From: PALSA-129 sp963842505
Lineage (GTDB): Bacteria; Acidobacteriota; Terriglobia; Bryobacterales; Bryobacteraceae
NCBI GenBank assembly: GCA_963842505.1
Contig: CAWJGZ010000001.1
Coordinates: 1,426,001 to 1,490,000, forward strand
Reading direction: 5' to 3'
DNA: 64,000 nt
The notes beneath the pieces are model-generated. The model was given only the letters and a program-made list of their open reading frames with translations. It was not told the DNA's origin and did not search any database. Shown here piece by piece: positions 1 to 7,946 of this stretch. The position numbers and the translations under genes were made by a program. The number at the start of each line of letters is the position of its first letter. Position 1 is the stretch's first letter.

Positions 1-50
1 AGGTCGGCGACTTTGAAGTCCGCGGTCTGGTTTAAAATGGCAGTGCTCAT
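1..50 (-). CDS. ahcY: Adenosylhomocysteinase, N-terminal fragment (runs off window start)
   Basis: The reverse strand from 50 reads an ATG start and 17 codons giving MSTAILNQTADFKVADL. The FKVADL stretch matches the usual beginning of S-adenosyl-L-homocysteine hydrolase, which converts SAH to homocysteine and adenosine in the methyl cycle. Only the first residues are in the window, so the call rests on this short motif and on context: the divergent neighbour is an ArsR/methyltransferase regulator of the SahR type, which is known to control SAH-recycling genes. A different gene starting with a similar string cannot be fully excluded. Confidence 0.65.
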   Translation of the reverse strand, partial: MSTAILNQTADFKVAD

Positions 51-64
51 CCGGTATTCCCTCG

Positions 65-82
65 TATCGAGAAATCTTGATA
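65..82. promoter_or_regulatory. Operator-like inverted repeat between ahcY and the SahR-like regulator
   Basis: TATCGAGAAATCTTGATA is an 18-bp inverted repeat with a single mismatched pair between TATCGAGA and TCTTGATA. It lies in the 56-bp gap between two divergent starts, one of them an ArsR-family regulator. ArsR proteins bind short AT-rich palindromes as dimers, so this is the best candidate for an autoregulatory site that also controls ahcY. Binding is inferred, not shown. Confidence 0.55.
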
Positions 83-106
83 CATTGATATTAGAATATT
101 TCAACC

Positions 107-1021
107 ATGGCGTCAATCCTCAAGTCCCTGCGCCTCGCGGCCGACCCCACCCGCGTTCGCCTGCTGCTGTTGCTCGAACAGGAAGAGCTTTCCGTGGCCG
201 AGCTGCAGGACATTCTCGGCAAGGGCCAGAGCCAGATTTCCACCCACTTGGCGCAGTTGAAGCACGCCGGCCTGGTCGACGACCGCCGCACCGGCAAGAA
301 CGCGTTCTACCGTCTGACGGCGTCCGCCGACCTCATGGCGCTGCTGCGCAAGGCGTCGGCCGAAGTCCCCGAAGCGGCCGAAGACCGCCAATCTCTGCGC
401 CATGCCTTGCGCAAGCGCCAGGACCAGATGCGGCGCTACTTCGACGAACTGGCCGGCAAGTTCGGCCGCCAGCACGTCCCGGGCCGGTCGTGGAAAGGCG
501 TCGCGGAGGCCCTTCTGAAGCTCATGCCGCCCATGGTGATCGCCGACCTCGGAGCGGGTGAAGGCTCCATTTCGCAGTTGATGGCGCAGCGCGCCAAAAA
601 GGTCATCGCCGTCGACAATTCGGAGAAAATGGTGGAGTTTGGCGCCGCGCTTGCCCGCAAACATGGCATCGCCAACATGGAATACCGGCTGGGCGATTTG
701 GAAGATGTGCCCATTCGCACTGGCACGGTGGACGTAGCGTTCCTCAGCCAGGCCCTGCATCATGCCCGCCATCCCGCGCGCGCCGCCGCCGAAGCGCGCC
801 GCATTCTCAAGCCAGGCGGCCGCATCGCCGTGCTGGATTTGAACCGCCACCATTTCGAAGAGGCGCGGGAAATGTACGCGGACCTGTGGTTGGGCTTCAC
901 GGAATTGGAACTGGAGCGCTATTTAAAGGGCGCTGGCTTCAAGCACGTGGAAACCGCCGTGGTATATAAGGAGCCCGAAGCCCCTTTCTTTGAAACGCTG
1001 CTGGGCACTGGCGAAAAGTAA
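107..1021 (+). CDS. ArsR-family regulator fused to SAM-dependent methyltransferase domain (SahR-like)
   Basis: This is a 304-residue two-domain protein. Residues about 5-85 form an ArsR winged helix-turn-helix (AADPTRVRLLLLL, then QSQISTHLAQLKHAGLV). Residues about 140-290 form a class I methyltransferase fold with the SAM motif VIADLGAGEGSIS and the acidic VIAVDNSEKM strand. The same architecture is found in SahR, an S-adenosylhomocysteine-sensing repressor of methionine and SAH recycling genes. Divergence from ahcY and the palindrome at 65-82 support that role. There is no clear ribosome binding site before the ATG at 107, so the message may be nearly leaderless. The methyltransferase domain may serve as a ligand sensor rather than an enzyme; this is inference. 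Confidence 0.85.
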   Translation: MASILKSLRLAADPTRVRLLLLLEQEELSVAELQDILGKGQSQISTHLAQLKHAGLVDDRRTGKNAFYRLTASADLMALLRKASAEVPEAAEDRQSLRHALRKRQDQMRRYFDELAGKFGRQHVPGRSWKGVAEALLKLMPPMVIADLGAGEGSISQLMAQRAKKVIAVDNSEKMVEFGAALARKHGIANMEYRLGDLEDVPIRTGTVDVAFLSQALHHARHPARAAAEARRILKPGGRIAVLDLNRHHFEEAREMYADLWLGFTELELERYLKGAGFKHVETAVVYKEPEAPFFETLLGTGEK

Positions 1022-1084
1022 ACGCTCGGCAACCCGTCACGCGCCGGATTGTGTGGTATTCCTGAAAGACGAATGGAGGGGATC

Positions 1085-1456
1085 ATGCTGGCTTCTGGAA
1101 AGATGGCTGGGTTTGTGCTCACCAGCGACTACGGCCGCGCGAGAGCCTTTTATGAAGGCAAGTTGGGGTTTGAGTTCGTCAGCCTGGACCAGTTCGCGCT
1201 GGTAGTGAAAGTCGGTGGGCACCACATTCGCATTTCCAAGGTTCCAGATTTTGCGCCGCTGCGGAGCACCGTGCTGGGCTGGGAAGTGGCCGATATCGAG
1301 GCAGTAGTGGATTGGCTCGCGAAACGGGGCGTGGCCACGGAGAAGTATCCTTTCGTGCAAGACAAAGATCGCGGAATCTGGACCACCCCCGACGGCAGCA
1401 AAGTGGCCTGGTTCAAAGACCCGGATGGCAATGTGCTCTCGGTCAGCCAGCACTAA
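1085..1456 (+). CDS. VOC-family protein (glyoxalase/bleomycin-resistance fold)
   Basis: The 123-residue product has the paired beta-alpha-beta-beta-beta layout of the vicinal oxygen chelate superfamily: DYGRARAFYEGKLGFEF near the N-terminus and PDGSKVAWFKDPDGNVLSV at the C-terminus. The ATG at 1085 is preferred over an upstream alternative at 1049 because GGAGGGG sits 4-5 bases before it. The substrate cannot be told: members include glyoxalases, dioxygenases and antibiotic-binding proteins. The conserved KDPDGN end includes an acidic residue typical of metal-binding members. Confidence 0.85.
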   Translation: MLASGKMAGFVLTSDYGRARAFYEGKLGFEFVSLDQFALVVKVGGHHIRISKVPDFAPLRSTVLGWEVADIEAVVDWLAKRGVATEKYPFVQDKDRGIWTTPDGSKVAWFKDPDGNVLSVSQH

Positions 1457-1466
1457 CCAATTATTC

Positions 1467-1523
1467 GTGGAGCGGGCTTTCCAGCCCGCAACGCCGACAT
1501 TCTTGTCGGCGCTTCGCCGCACC
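1467..1523. repeat. Dispersed double-hairpin repeat, family 1, copy A
   Basis: Two adjacent hairpins: GCGGGCT/AGCCCGC with loop TTCC, then GCCGACA/TGTCGGC with loop TTCT, preceded by GTGGA. The same unit recurs at 16055, 24434, 27167, 42229, 55290 and 58297. The arms change together between copies, which points to selection on a folded DNA or RNA form of the REP type. Confidence 0.85.
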
Positions 1524-1624
1524 CGTAATTGCAGTTTAGGGCGGGCAATTTTGCCCGCAGCCGCCTTCACGCAGCCACCTGGGCTTGGCGAGGGCCCTCG
1601 CGCGCCGGCAGTGCCGCCCGAAAG

Positions 1625-1927
1625 CTATTCCAGCCCGGCGCTCTTGAACATTTCCAGGAACTGCGATTCCGTCCGCATGTCGATGGATTGAGCCACCAGC
1701 CGTCCCTGACGATCGAATAAGAAGCTTTTCGGAATGCCTTCCACGTAAAATGCGGTGTTGGTTTTGCGTTCCGGGTCCAGCTTGCGGAACGCCGGCCGGA
1801 GCGCCTCGGGCGCTTTAGCGGACCGTTGTTCCACCAGCGCGGCAGCCTGTTTCACGGCGTTGGAATCGGCCGCGCAGATCAAGCTGGCCGCCAAAAGGCA
1901 TACGCTGAGCACACGAAGAGAAACCAT
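1625..1927 (-). CDS. Small secreted thioredoxin-fold-like protein lacking the CxxC motif
   Basis: The product is about 100 residues with an N-terminal signal peptide (MVSLRVLSVCLLAASLICA). The C-terminal half, NTAFYVEGIPKSFLFDRQG, then RLVAQ, matches the cis-proline strand and following hairpin of TlpA/ResA-like thioredoxins, where the motif is V-x-G-x-P-x-x-F-x-x-D-x-x-G. The N-terminal beta-alpha half that carries CxxC is missing, so it cannot act as a normal oxidoreductase. The start at 1927 is chosen because GAGGAG lies upstream. It may be a remnant of a larger thiol-disulfide protein or a shortened family member. Confidence 0.6.
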   Translation of the reverse strand: MVSLRVLSVCLLAASLICAADSNAVKQAAALVEQRSAKAPEALRPAFRKLDPERKTNTAFYVEGIPKSFLFDRQGRLVAQSIDMRTESQFLEMFKSAGLE

Positions 1928-1954
1928 GCGGACTCCTCGTCCGGAGTATAGCAA

Positions 1955-2452
1955 CTACCGGCCGGAGGGATCGGGCGGGGCGTTGCCGCCTTCCGACGTT
2001 CTGGTGGAGCTGTTATCGTGCTTCGGGCCAAGCCCCAATGCGATCAGAGAAAGCGAATTAATCTTACCGTTGGAGTCGAGGTTCTGCTCGGCTTGGAACT
2101 TCTTCAGGGCCTCTGCGGAGGCCTGGTCCCACGTTCCCGTGGCGGTGCCCGCCGGCAGGTAGCCTTTGGCAACCAGCGCGTCCTGGATTTCCCGGTAGCG
2201 GTCCGAACTCGGAGTGGCTTGCCGGTTGCGCCAGGTACTGCGTTTGCTGGCGATTTTCTTGGTGGGTTTCTTGGCCGCTGCCGTGTGGACGACGGCTCCT
2301 GTCTTTGATCGCGCCGCCGGTTTCTTGGCAGCGCTCTTCACGGCCGTTTTCTTTACCGGTGCCTTGCTCTTCGCCACGGACGCCGGTGGCTGTAAGCCCC
2401 AGGTCAGTGCCGCCATCGACAGGGCGGCTGCGCAGGTCAGAATCGTCCGCAT
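1955..2452 (-). CDS. Exported protein with peptidoglycan-binding domain
   Basis: A 165-residue protein with a signal peptide (MRTILTCAAALSMAALTWG), a Lys/Ala-rich linker of about 60 residues that resembles histone-H1-like tails, and a C-terminal PG_binding_1-type repeat: YREIQDALVAKGYLPAG, TGTWDQASAEALKKFQAEQN, LDSNGKINSLSLIALGLG. This fold usually anchors proteins to the cell wall. No catalytic domain is present. The basic linker could bind teichoic-like polymers or nucleic acid, but that is speculation. It ends just before the small thioredoxin-like gene on the same strand. Confidence 0.8.
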   Translation of the reverse strand: MRTILTCAAALSMAALTWGLQPPASVAKSKAPVKKTAVKSAAKKPAARSKTGAVVHTAAAKKPTKKIASKRSTWRNRQATPSSDRYREIQDALVAKGYLPAGTATGTWDQASAEALKKFQAEQNLDSNGKINSLSLIALGLGPKHDNSSTRTSEGGNAPPDPSGR

Positions 2453-2506
2453 CTTCAGTGAAATAGTGTAACAGGGGTTGGGGCCCGGTGGGGATGGCAA
2501 ATTTGG

Positions 2507-2567
2507 GCAAGACGGGGACTGCCACCAATTTCTGCTTTTGGAATTGGCTGGCTATCCCCGCTTTGCC
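2507..2567. repeat. Dispersed hairpin repeat, family 2, copy 1
   Basis: The outer arms are CAAGACGGGG and CCCCGCTTTG and the inner arms are CCAATT and GGAATTGG. It matches, with substitutions, the units at 7815, 10837 and 27260. It lies upstream of the peptidoglycan-binding gene. Confidence 0.75.
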
Positions 2568-2589
2568 GCTGCCGGGCCCCTAAGTCCCT

Positions 2590-4197
2590 TTAGTGCATCT
2601 GGTTAGGGAGGGTTCCCGGCAGGAAGATCGTGGACCACTCGTTGCGCCGGGCGTCGTGCCGCATCACCCGGAACATCACCGCGTCGCCCGGCTTCAGCGT
2701 GGCTTGGATCTTCTTGACTTCCTCCACCGAATTGACCGGATGGCGGTTGATTTCCAGAATCAGGTCGCCACGCGTTAGCCCAACGTCCTCGGCGAAAGAG
2801 CCGGGTTCGACCTCGGAAACCTGCACGCCGCCCTTCTCCTTGAGCCCCAGCGTCTCTCGCTTGCTCTCGGTGAGCGGGCTGATGGTCATGCCGAAGCTGA
2901 CGCTCGTGCCCTCGTTCTGGCTGGAATTATCCGGACGTCCGCCGCCAAACTCCTCGGGGAAGATCTGGGCCAGGTTCCCCACCACAACTTTGAAGTCTTG
3001 GCGTTTACCGTCGCGCAGCACGCCGATATCCAGGCTGCTGCACACCGGCGTCGCCGTAACGATGCCGATCAACTGGTCGCCCTCGTGTATCGTCTGCCCG
3101 TTGATGGACACAATCACGTCGCCCGGTCTGATGCCGGCCTTTTCGGAAGGACCGCCGGCCGCGACGGACGCCACGAACACGCCTTCATTGGTGCCGCTCA
3201 CTTTGAGGGCCGCGGTGGTCCGGGGGTCGTCCGATTTATTGAACGAAATGCCGATGGAACCGCGCGTCACCTTGCCGGTCTTGATGATGTCGTTGTAAAC
3301 TCCAGCCGCGGTATTGATGGGCAGCGCGAATCCGATGCCCTCGTAGCCGCCCGACCGCGACGCGATGGCCGTGTTGATGCCGATCACTTCGCCCCGCATG
3401 TTGAGCAGCGGACCGCCCGAATTGCCGGGGTTGATGGCCGCGTCGGTCTGCAGGAAGTGCTGGAACTGCATCCTGGGGTCGCCATCCATCACGCGTCCCT
3501 TGGCGCTGATGATGCCGGCGGTGACGGTTGTGTCGAAGCCGAAGGGGGAACCGATCGCCATGGCCCAATCGCCTACCTGGACGGCATCGGAGTTGCCGAT
3601 CTTGAGCGCAACCATGTTGTGCTTGCCCTCCACGCGAATCACCGCCAGATCCGTCGGCGCATCCACGCCGATTACCTTGGCGTCATACTTCTCCGGGTCG
3701 CCCGGGAATTTCACTTTGATCTTGTCCGCCTTATCCACCACGTGATTGTTCGTCAGGATGTAGCCGGCCCCGTCCACCACCACGCCGGATCCCAGCGCTT
3801 CGCCCCCGCGGTTGTTGGGCATCTCCGGCGTGCCATTGCCGAATGGGTTGCCGAAGAAGTGGTTGAAGAAATCGTTCAAGCCATTGTCGTCGCCCTGGTC
3901 GCCGTCGTCCGGCGAGGTCTGGCGGCGCGTGCGGGCGCGCACAGGTTGTGGTTTGTACGTGACTGAAACGTTCACCACCGAAGGCGCCACTTGCTTGGCA
4001 ATCTGGCTGAATGTGCTCGACAGCTCCACCGGGTTGGGAATCACCAGCGGTGTCGCGCCGGGCGCCTGCCCGTTGTCTTTGGCTGCCCTCACGCTCGAAT
4101 TGATCAGCGTGCCCAGCACGATGCCGAACGACAGCGTGAAGAGTATCACCGTAAACGAAAGCGACTTTTGCGTGCGTAACTTGTCAAAGAAACTCAT
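2590..4197 (-). CDS. Do-like periplasmic serine protease (HtrA/DegP family)
   Basis: This 535-residue protein has an N-terminal membrane anchor or signal (residues about 14-33), a trypsin-like domain and two PDZ domains. The catalytic triad is intact: His152 in TNNHVVDKAD, Asp183 in APTDLAVIRV, and Ser260 in NPGNSGGPLLN. PDZ1 spans about 300-395 and PDZ2 about 430-530 (GVQVSEVEPGSFAEDVGLTR). A Phe/Asn/Gly-rich linker near residues 105-125 replaces the LA loop. The family degrades or refolds misfolded envelope proteins. The gene belongs to a run of minus-strand envelope genes. Confidence 0.95.
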   Translation of the reverse strand: MSFFDKLRTQKSLSFTVILFTLSFGIVLGTLINSSVRAAKDNGQAPGATPLVIPNPVELSSTFSQIAKQVAPSVVNVSVTYKPQPVRARTRRQTSPDDGDQGDDNGLNDFFNHFFGNPFGNGTPEMPNNRGGEALGSGVVVDGAGYILTNNHVVDKADKIKVKFPGDPEKYDAKVIGVDAPTDLAVIRVEGKHNMVALKIGNSDAVQVGDWAMAIGSPFGFDTTVTAGIISAKGRVMDGDPRMQFQHFLQTDAAINPGNSGGPLLNMRGEVIGINTAIASRSGGYEGIGFALPINTAAGVYNDIIKTGKVTRGSIGISFNKSDDPRTTAALKVSGTNEGVFVASVAAGGPSEKAGIRPGDVIVSINGQTIHEGDQLIGIVTATPVCSSLDIGVLRDGKRQDFKVVVGNLAQIFPEEFGGGRPDNSSQNEGTSVSFGMTISPLTESKRETLGLKEKGGVQVSEVEPGSFAEDVGLTRGDLILEINRHPVNSVEEVKKIQATLKPGDAVMFRVMRHDARRNEWSTIFLPGTLPNQMH

Positions 4198-4207
4198 GGG
4201 ATCTTAC

Positions 4208-5113
4208 CTATTCCTCTGCTATTTGAAATGGATGCCGCCGCGGGTTCAGCGGTTTCAGTTCCACCAGGAGAACCCCGCCTAAGATGAGAGCCGCGCCCGC
4301 GGCGGCGCGCCCTGACAGGCCCTGGCCCGCCATGCAATACGACGTAATCCAGGCCACTACCGGTTCCAGCATGTAGATCAAAGCCGTCCGTGTCGCGGAG
4401 GTGTATTGCTGAGCCCACGCCTGGATCGTAAAAGCCAAAGCCGTAGCCAACAAACCTGTTATCAGTATGGCCCAGACCACCGCCGCACGCCACTCCACCC
4501 GCGGGGATTCCACCCACCAGAAGAGTGATAACGACAACAATGCGGCGACGCCGACTTGCATGACCGACAAAAGTTCAAAGCTCATGTACTCGCTGAAATG
4601 CCCCACCGTCACGATGTTTGCGGCAAATCCCACCGCGCATAAGACCGTGAGCAGGTCGCCCAAGCTCATGGAACCGGTCGCTCCTTTGAGCGTCATCAGG
4701 CCAAGCCCGGCGGTGGCTACCACAACCCCGGCCACCTCGGAAACCTGGGGCCTAACCCTATAGACGAGGGCTCCCAGCAAAGGTACCGCAATCGATGTGA
4801 ACCCCGTAAGAAACGCCGACCGGGGCGCTGTGGTGAGGCGTAACCCTAGCGTTTGCAAAAGATAGCCGGAAAATAGGAAGGCCCCCGCAAGCGCCCCGGC
4901 CCCCACCGCGCGCCATGATCGCCTGCCTTCGCCCGTTGGAAACGCCGCTCCGCGGAACAGCCCCAGCAGCATCAAGGTTGCCAGCGAAAAGCGCAGCGCC
5001 AGGAAAAGCACCGGCGAAACGTGAACCAGCGCGGACTTCACCAGCACAAACGTCGCGCCCCACACGATCGTGTTGAAAACCAGGGCGGCCTCGGCGGCCC
5101 GCCGCCGGTTCAC
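4208..5113 (-). CDS. EamA-family drug/metabolite transporter
   Basis: The product is 301 residues with about ten predicted membrane helices in two EamA repeats: the first begins AALVFNTIVWGATFVLVKSA, the second with MSLGDLLTVLCAVGFAANIV. A basic C-terminal tail (PLNPRRHPFQIAEE) should be cytoplasmic. The start is taken as GTG at 5113, which overlaps the stop of the upstream peptidase gene as GTGA and gives the usual family length of about 300. EamA proteins export amino acids, metabolites or drugs; the substrate is unknown. Confidence 0.88.
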   Translation of the reverse strand: MNRRRAAEAALVFNTIVWGATFVLVKSALVHVSPVLFLALRFSLATLMLLGLFRGAAFPTGEGRRSWRAVGAGALAGAFLFSGYLLQTLGLRLTTAPRSAFLTGFTSIAVPLLGALVYRVRPQVSEVAGVVVATAGLGLMTLKGATGSMSLGDLLTVLCAVGFAANIVTVGHFSEYMSFELLSVMQVGVAALLSLSLFWWVESPRVEWRAAVVWAILITGLLATALAFTIQAWAQQYTSATRTALIYMLEPVVAWITSYCMAGQGLSGRAAAGAALILGGVLLVELKPLNPRRHPFQIAEE

Positions 5114-6345
5114 TGGCCGGTCCCGGCGCCTGCCGCACCGTCCGCCACGCCGCGCAGCAACAGAAGCAGCGTCAGAAAGATGCGCTTCAGCCCCAGATCG
5201 CGGCCTTCCGAACGAAACCATTCCTGCGTGGTGTGGGCCCCGCCGCCGATGCCTCCCGCTCCAACGGCGATTGCCGGAATCCCCAGCGAAAGCGGAATGT
5301 TGGCGTCCGTCGACGAGCAATCCAGATGCGAGCGCACGCCCAGGTGCGCATCCACCGCGCGGATGTAACGCAGAATAGCCGAGTCGTCCGGCAGCACCGC
5401 CGCCGGCCGCCATCCGATATCTTTGAGCTTGCTCGTCACCTTGCCGCCACTGGCGCGTTGGTTTTCCAATTCGCGCGCCCGATCCACCGCCGCGGTCAGC
5501 AGGTCCACCAGTTCGTCCATCTTCTCGTTGCTCTCTGAGCGGATGTCCACTTTGGCGCGCGCCAGTTGCGGAATGGCGTTCACGCTCGAGCCGCCCTCGA
5601 TCAACCCCACGTTGAACGCCGCTTTCGGCGTCCCTTCAATGCGCGTCTCCGCAAAGAAAGCCACCGCCCGGCATAGCGCATGCACCGGGTTGCCGACGCC
5701 ATAATCGCTCCAGCTATGGCCGCCGGGCCCGCTGAAAGCGGCTTCGAATCGCCGGCTGCCTAGGGCGCGCGTCGTGATGTGGTCGGTATTGGCGCCGTCC
5801 ACCACCACGAAGGCCTCGATGGCGAGGCCGGCCGGCGACCGTTTGCAGAGCTGGCGCATTCCCATCAGGTTGCCTTCGCCCTCTTCGCCCACGTTGGCCA
5901 CCAGCAGCAGGTTGCCGGCAAGTCCGGGGATGCCGGCGCCGCTCTTCCAAACACGCGCCACCGCCAGCAGCGCGGCTAATCCGGCGCCGTTGTCGGAAAC
6001 CCCCGGTCCGCGGAAGCGGCCGTCGGCATCCACGTAGATATCTTCCTTGCTGCGCGGCGCTATCACCGTGTCCAGGTGCGCGCTCAGTGCCACGTACGGG
6101 CCTTCCCCGTTGTTCGCGATCACATTGCCCGTGCGGTCGATGCACGTATTCCACCCGAACGATCGCAATTGCTCCTGGAACCACGCGGCGCGCTCTTGCT
6201 CCAGGAAAGTGGGCGCGGGGACGCGGCAGAGTTGCAGGTGGATTTCGTTGATCCACTGCTTCTCGCGCGTGAACCACTGCAAGCACTCGCGAACGCCGCG
6301 GTCGCCGGCGAGTTCACCAATGTTGATTCCGGCGGCTGTGGGCAT
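5110..6345 (-). CDS. M20-family zinc metallopeptidase
   Basis: The 411-residue protein has the M20 ligands in order: LSAHLDTV, GPGVSDNGAG, NVGEEGEGN, a dimerisation insert around GGHSWSDYG, and a C-terminal GGGAHTTQEW. These bind two zinc ions and the general base, so it is probably an active dipeptidase, aminopeptidase or amidohydrolase of the PepT/ArgE/CPG2 group. The ATG at 6345 is chosen over a GTG at 6375; AGGA directly precedes it but is too close for an ideal site, so the start is uncertain. It is translationally coupled to the EamA gene. Confidence 0.88.
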   Translation of the reverse strand: MPTAAGINIGELAGDRGVRECLQWFTREKQWINEIHLQLCRVPAPTFLEQERAAWFQEQLRSFGWNTCIDRTGNVIANNGEGPYVALSAHLDTVIAPRSKEDIYVDADGRFRGPGVSDNGAGLAALLAVARVWKSGAGIPGLAGNLLLVANVGEEGEGNLMGMRQLCKRSPAGLAIEAFVVVDGANTDHITTRALGSRRFEAAFSGPGGHSWSDYGVGNPVHALCRAVAFFAETRIEGTPKAAFNVGLIEGGSSVNAIPQLARAKVDIRSESNEKMDELVDLLTAAVDRARELENQRASGGKVTSKLKDIGWRPAAVLPDDSAILRYIRAVDAHLGVRSHLDCSSTDANIPLSLGIPAIAVGAGGIGGGAHTTQEWFRSEGRDLGLKRIFLTLLLLLRGVADGAAGAGTGQ

Positions 6346-6417
6346 TCCTGATTTAGTGTAACCGCAAAACGCCACCGCAAAACGGGCCCACGGAACCTCA
6401 CCCCGCTCTGCCCTACC

Positions 6418-7755
6418 TCATTCCGGCAGTGGCTGCCCCTTGGTCTCCGGCGCCCAGGGCAGCGCCGCCAGGCCCACCAGAAACACCAGGCACATCGTTA
6501 CGCCCGCGTACCGCATGGGATCCGCATGTGACGCGAAAACCGTGCCGGTCAGGTACCCGAAACTGACGGGTCCGGCCGCCGCCAGTCCGCGCCCCACGTT
6601 GTAACAGAAACTTGTGCCGGTGGAGCGCAGTCGCGTGGGGAACAACTCTGGCAGGTAAATGGCATAGCCTCCGAATAGCATGAGCTGCGCAAATCCCATC
6701 ATCGGCACCATCCAGAAAATGTCGCTGATCGCTTTGATGTGCCAGAAGGTGTACGCTGTTGCGAACATCGCCGCCACAAAACTCACCGCAAAGGCCTTCC
6801 GCCGCCCGGTATAGTGCGTGAGGTAGGTGAATGCGTAAACCCCCAGGAATCCGCCCAGGTTTTGAAACATGGAAGTGACGCCGATCCACGTGGTCGTCTT
6901 GCCGGCCAGCGCCGCGCCCGTCAGACCCTGCGCGCGGAATGAGCTGTCCAATACCTGGCGGAACAGATCGTAACTGAAATACCCGATGCCCCACAACCCC
7001 ACCACCCCCGCCACCGAAAGCAGCAGTCCGGCAATCGCGTTGCTGCGCCAGCGCGGAACCGAAAACAGTTCCTTGTAGGACCCCAGCTTGACTTTTTGCG
7101 CGCGCGCTTTCAGCCACTGTTCGGGTTCTTTGACCTTGAGGAACACCAGAATGGCCAGTGGCGCCGGCAGGGCGCCGGCCAAAAACAGGTAGCGCCATGC
7201 CCCCCTGATAATGCCGGATTGTTCCATCAATCCCAGCCAGATTCCAATCAACGCCGCCACAATGTTGCCCACGGGAGAAAAAGCCTGAATCGTGCCCAGC
7301 GCGTAGGGCCGCGCGCGTTCGGGCACCACTTCCGCCACAATCGCCACTCCCACCGCGAATTGCCCGCCCACGCCCAGGCCGCACAGGAAGCGGTAGGCGT
7401 CGAAATCCCAGACTCCCAAGGCGAGCGTGCTGAGCCCCGTGAAAACGGTATAAGAAAGGATCGCCAGCATCATCGTCTTGACCCGTCCCAACCGGTCGCC
7501 CAGGATGCCGAAGAGAATGCCACCCGTCGCCCAGCCCACCAGGAAGACCGAGGTGGCATAGCCGCTCTGCTGGGAGACCGCCGCACTGCTGGCGTGTGCT
7601 CCCATCAATTCCTGGATCGCCGGCCGTCGTGCCAGCCCGAAGATCTGTTGTGCCATGCTGTCGAACATCCAGCCGACAGAAGCCACTGCCAGCACGAACC
7701 ACTGGTAGCGGTTGAGGTCCCGGTACCACGCATATTTCGTTTGGGATGCCGCCAT
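6418..7755 (-). CDS. Major facilitator superfamily transporter
   Basis: A 445-residue, 12-helix MFS protein. The loop after helix 2 carries the family signature GILGDRLGRVKTM, and the C-terminal half has the matching YTGRRKAF loop. The alternating helices and the FDSMAQQIFG motif in helix 1 resemble metabolite:H+ symporters of the sugar or aromatic-acid type. ATG at 7755 is chosen over TTG at 7785. Substrate cannot be assigned. The gene is adjacent to the M20 peptidase and EamA genes, so uptake of a peptide-like or amide substrate is possible but unproven. Confidence 0.9.
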   Translation of the reverse strand: MAASQTKYAWYRDLNRYQWFVLAVASVGWMFDSMAQQIFGLARRPAIQELMGAHASSAAVSQQSGYATSVFLVGWATGGILFGILGDRLGRVKTMMLAILSYTVFTGLSTLALGVWDFDAYRFLCGLGVGGQFAVGVAIVAEVVPERARPYALGTIQAFSPVGNIVAALIGIWLGLMEQSGIIRGAWRYLFLAGALPAPLAILVFLKVKEPEQWLKARAQKVKLGSYKELFSVPRWRSNAIAGLLLSVAGVVGLWGIGYFSYDLFRQVLDSSFRAQGLTGAALAGKTTTWIGVTSMFQNLGGFLGVYAFTYLTHYTGRRKAFAVSFVAAMFATAYTFWHIKAISDIFWMVPMMGFAQLMLFGGYAIYLPELFPTRLRSTGTSFCYNVGRGLAAAGPVSFGYLTGTVFASHADPMRYAGVTMCLVFLVGLAALPWAPETKGQPLPE

Positions 7756-7814
7756 GAAGCTGCTATTGTTTCGGAAATACCGCAAAGCCGCAAGCCCGGC
7801 GCCGCCGCAAGACT

Positions 7815-7880
7815 CCGCAAAACGGGGACTCCTACCAATCCCCGCCCTTGGAATTGGATAGCTGTACCCGCTTTGCCCCC
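7815..7880. repeat. Dispersed hairpin repeat, family 2, copy 2
   Basis: Starts CCGCAAAACGGGGACT and ends CCCGCTTTGCCCCC, with inner CCAATCCCC and GGAATTGG. It occupies the gap between the adaptor-protein gene and the MFS transporter gene. Confidence 0.8.
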
Positions 7881-7946
7881 GGGAGGTAAGTCGCCGACCG
7901 AACGCAGCGACCGATTGTTCGCTCAGCGACAGTCGGGAGTTTGGGG

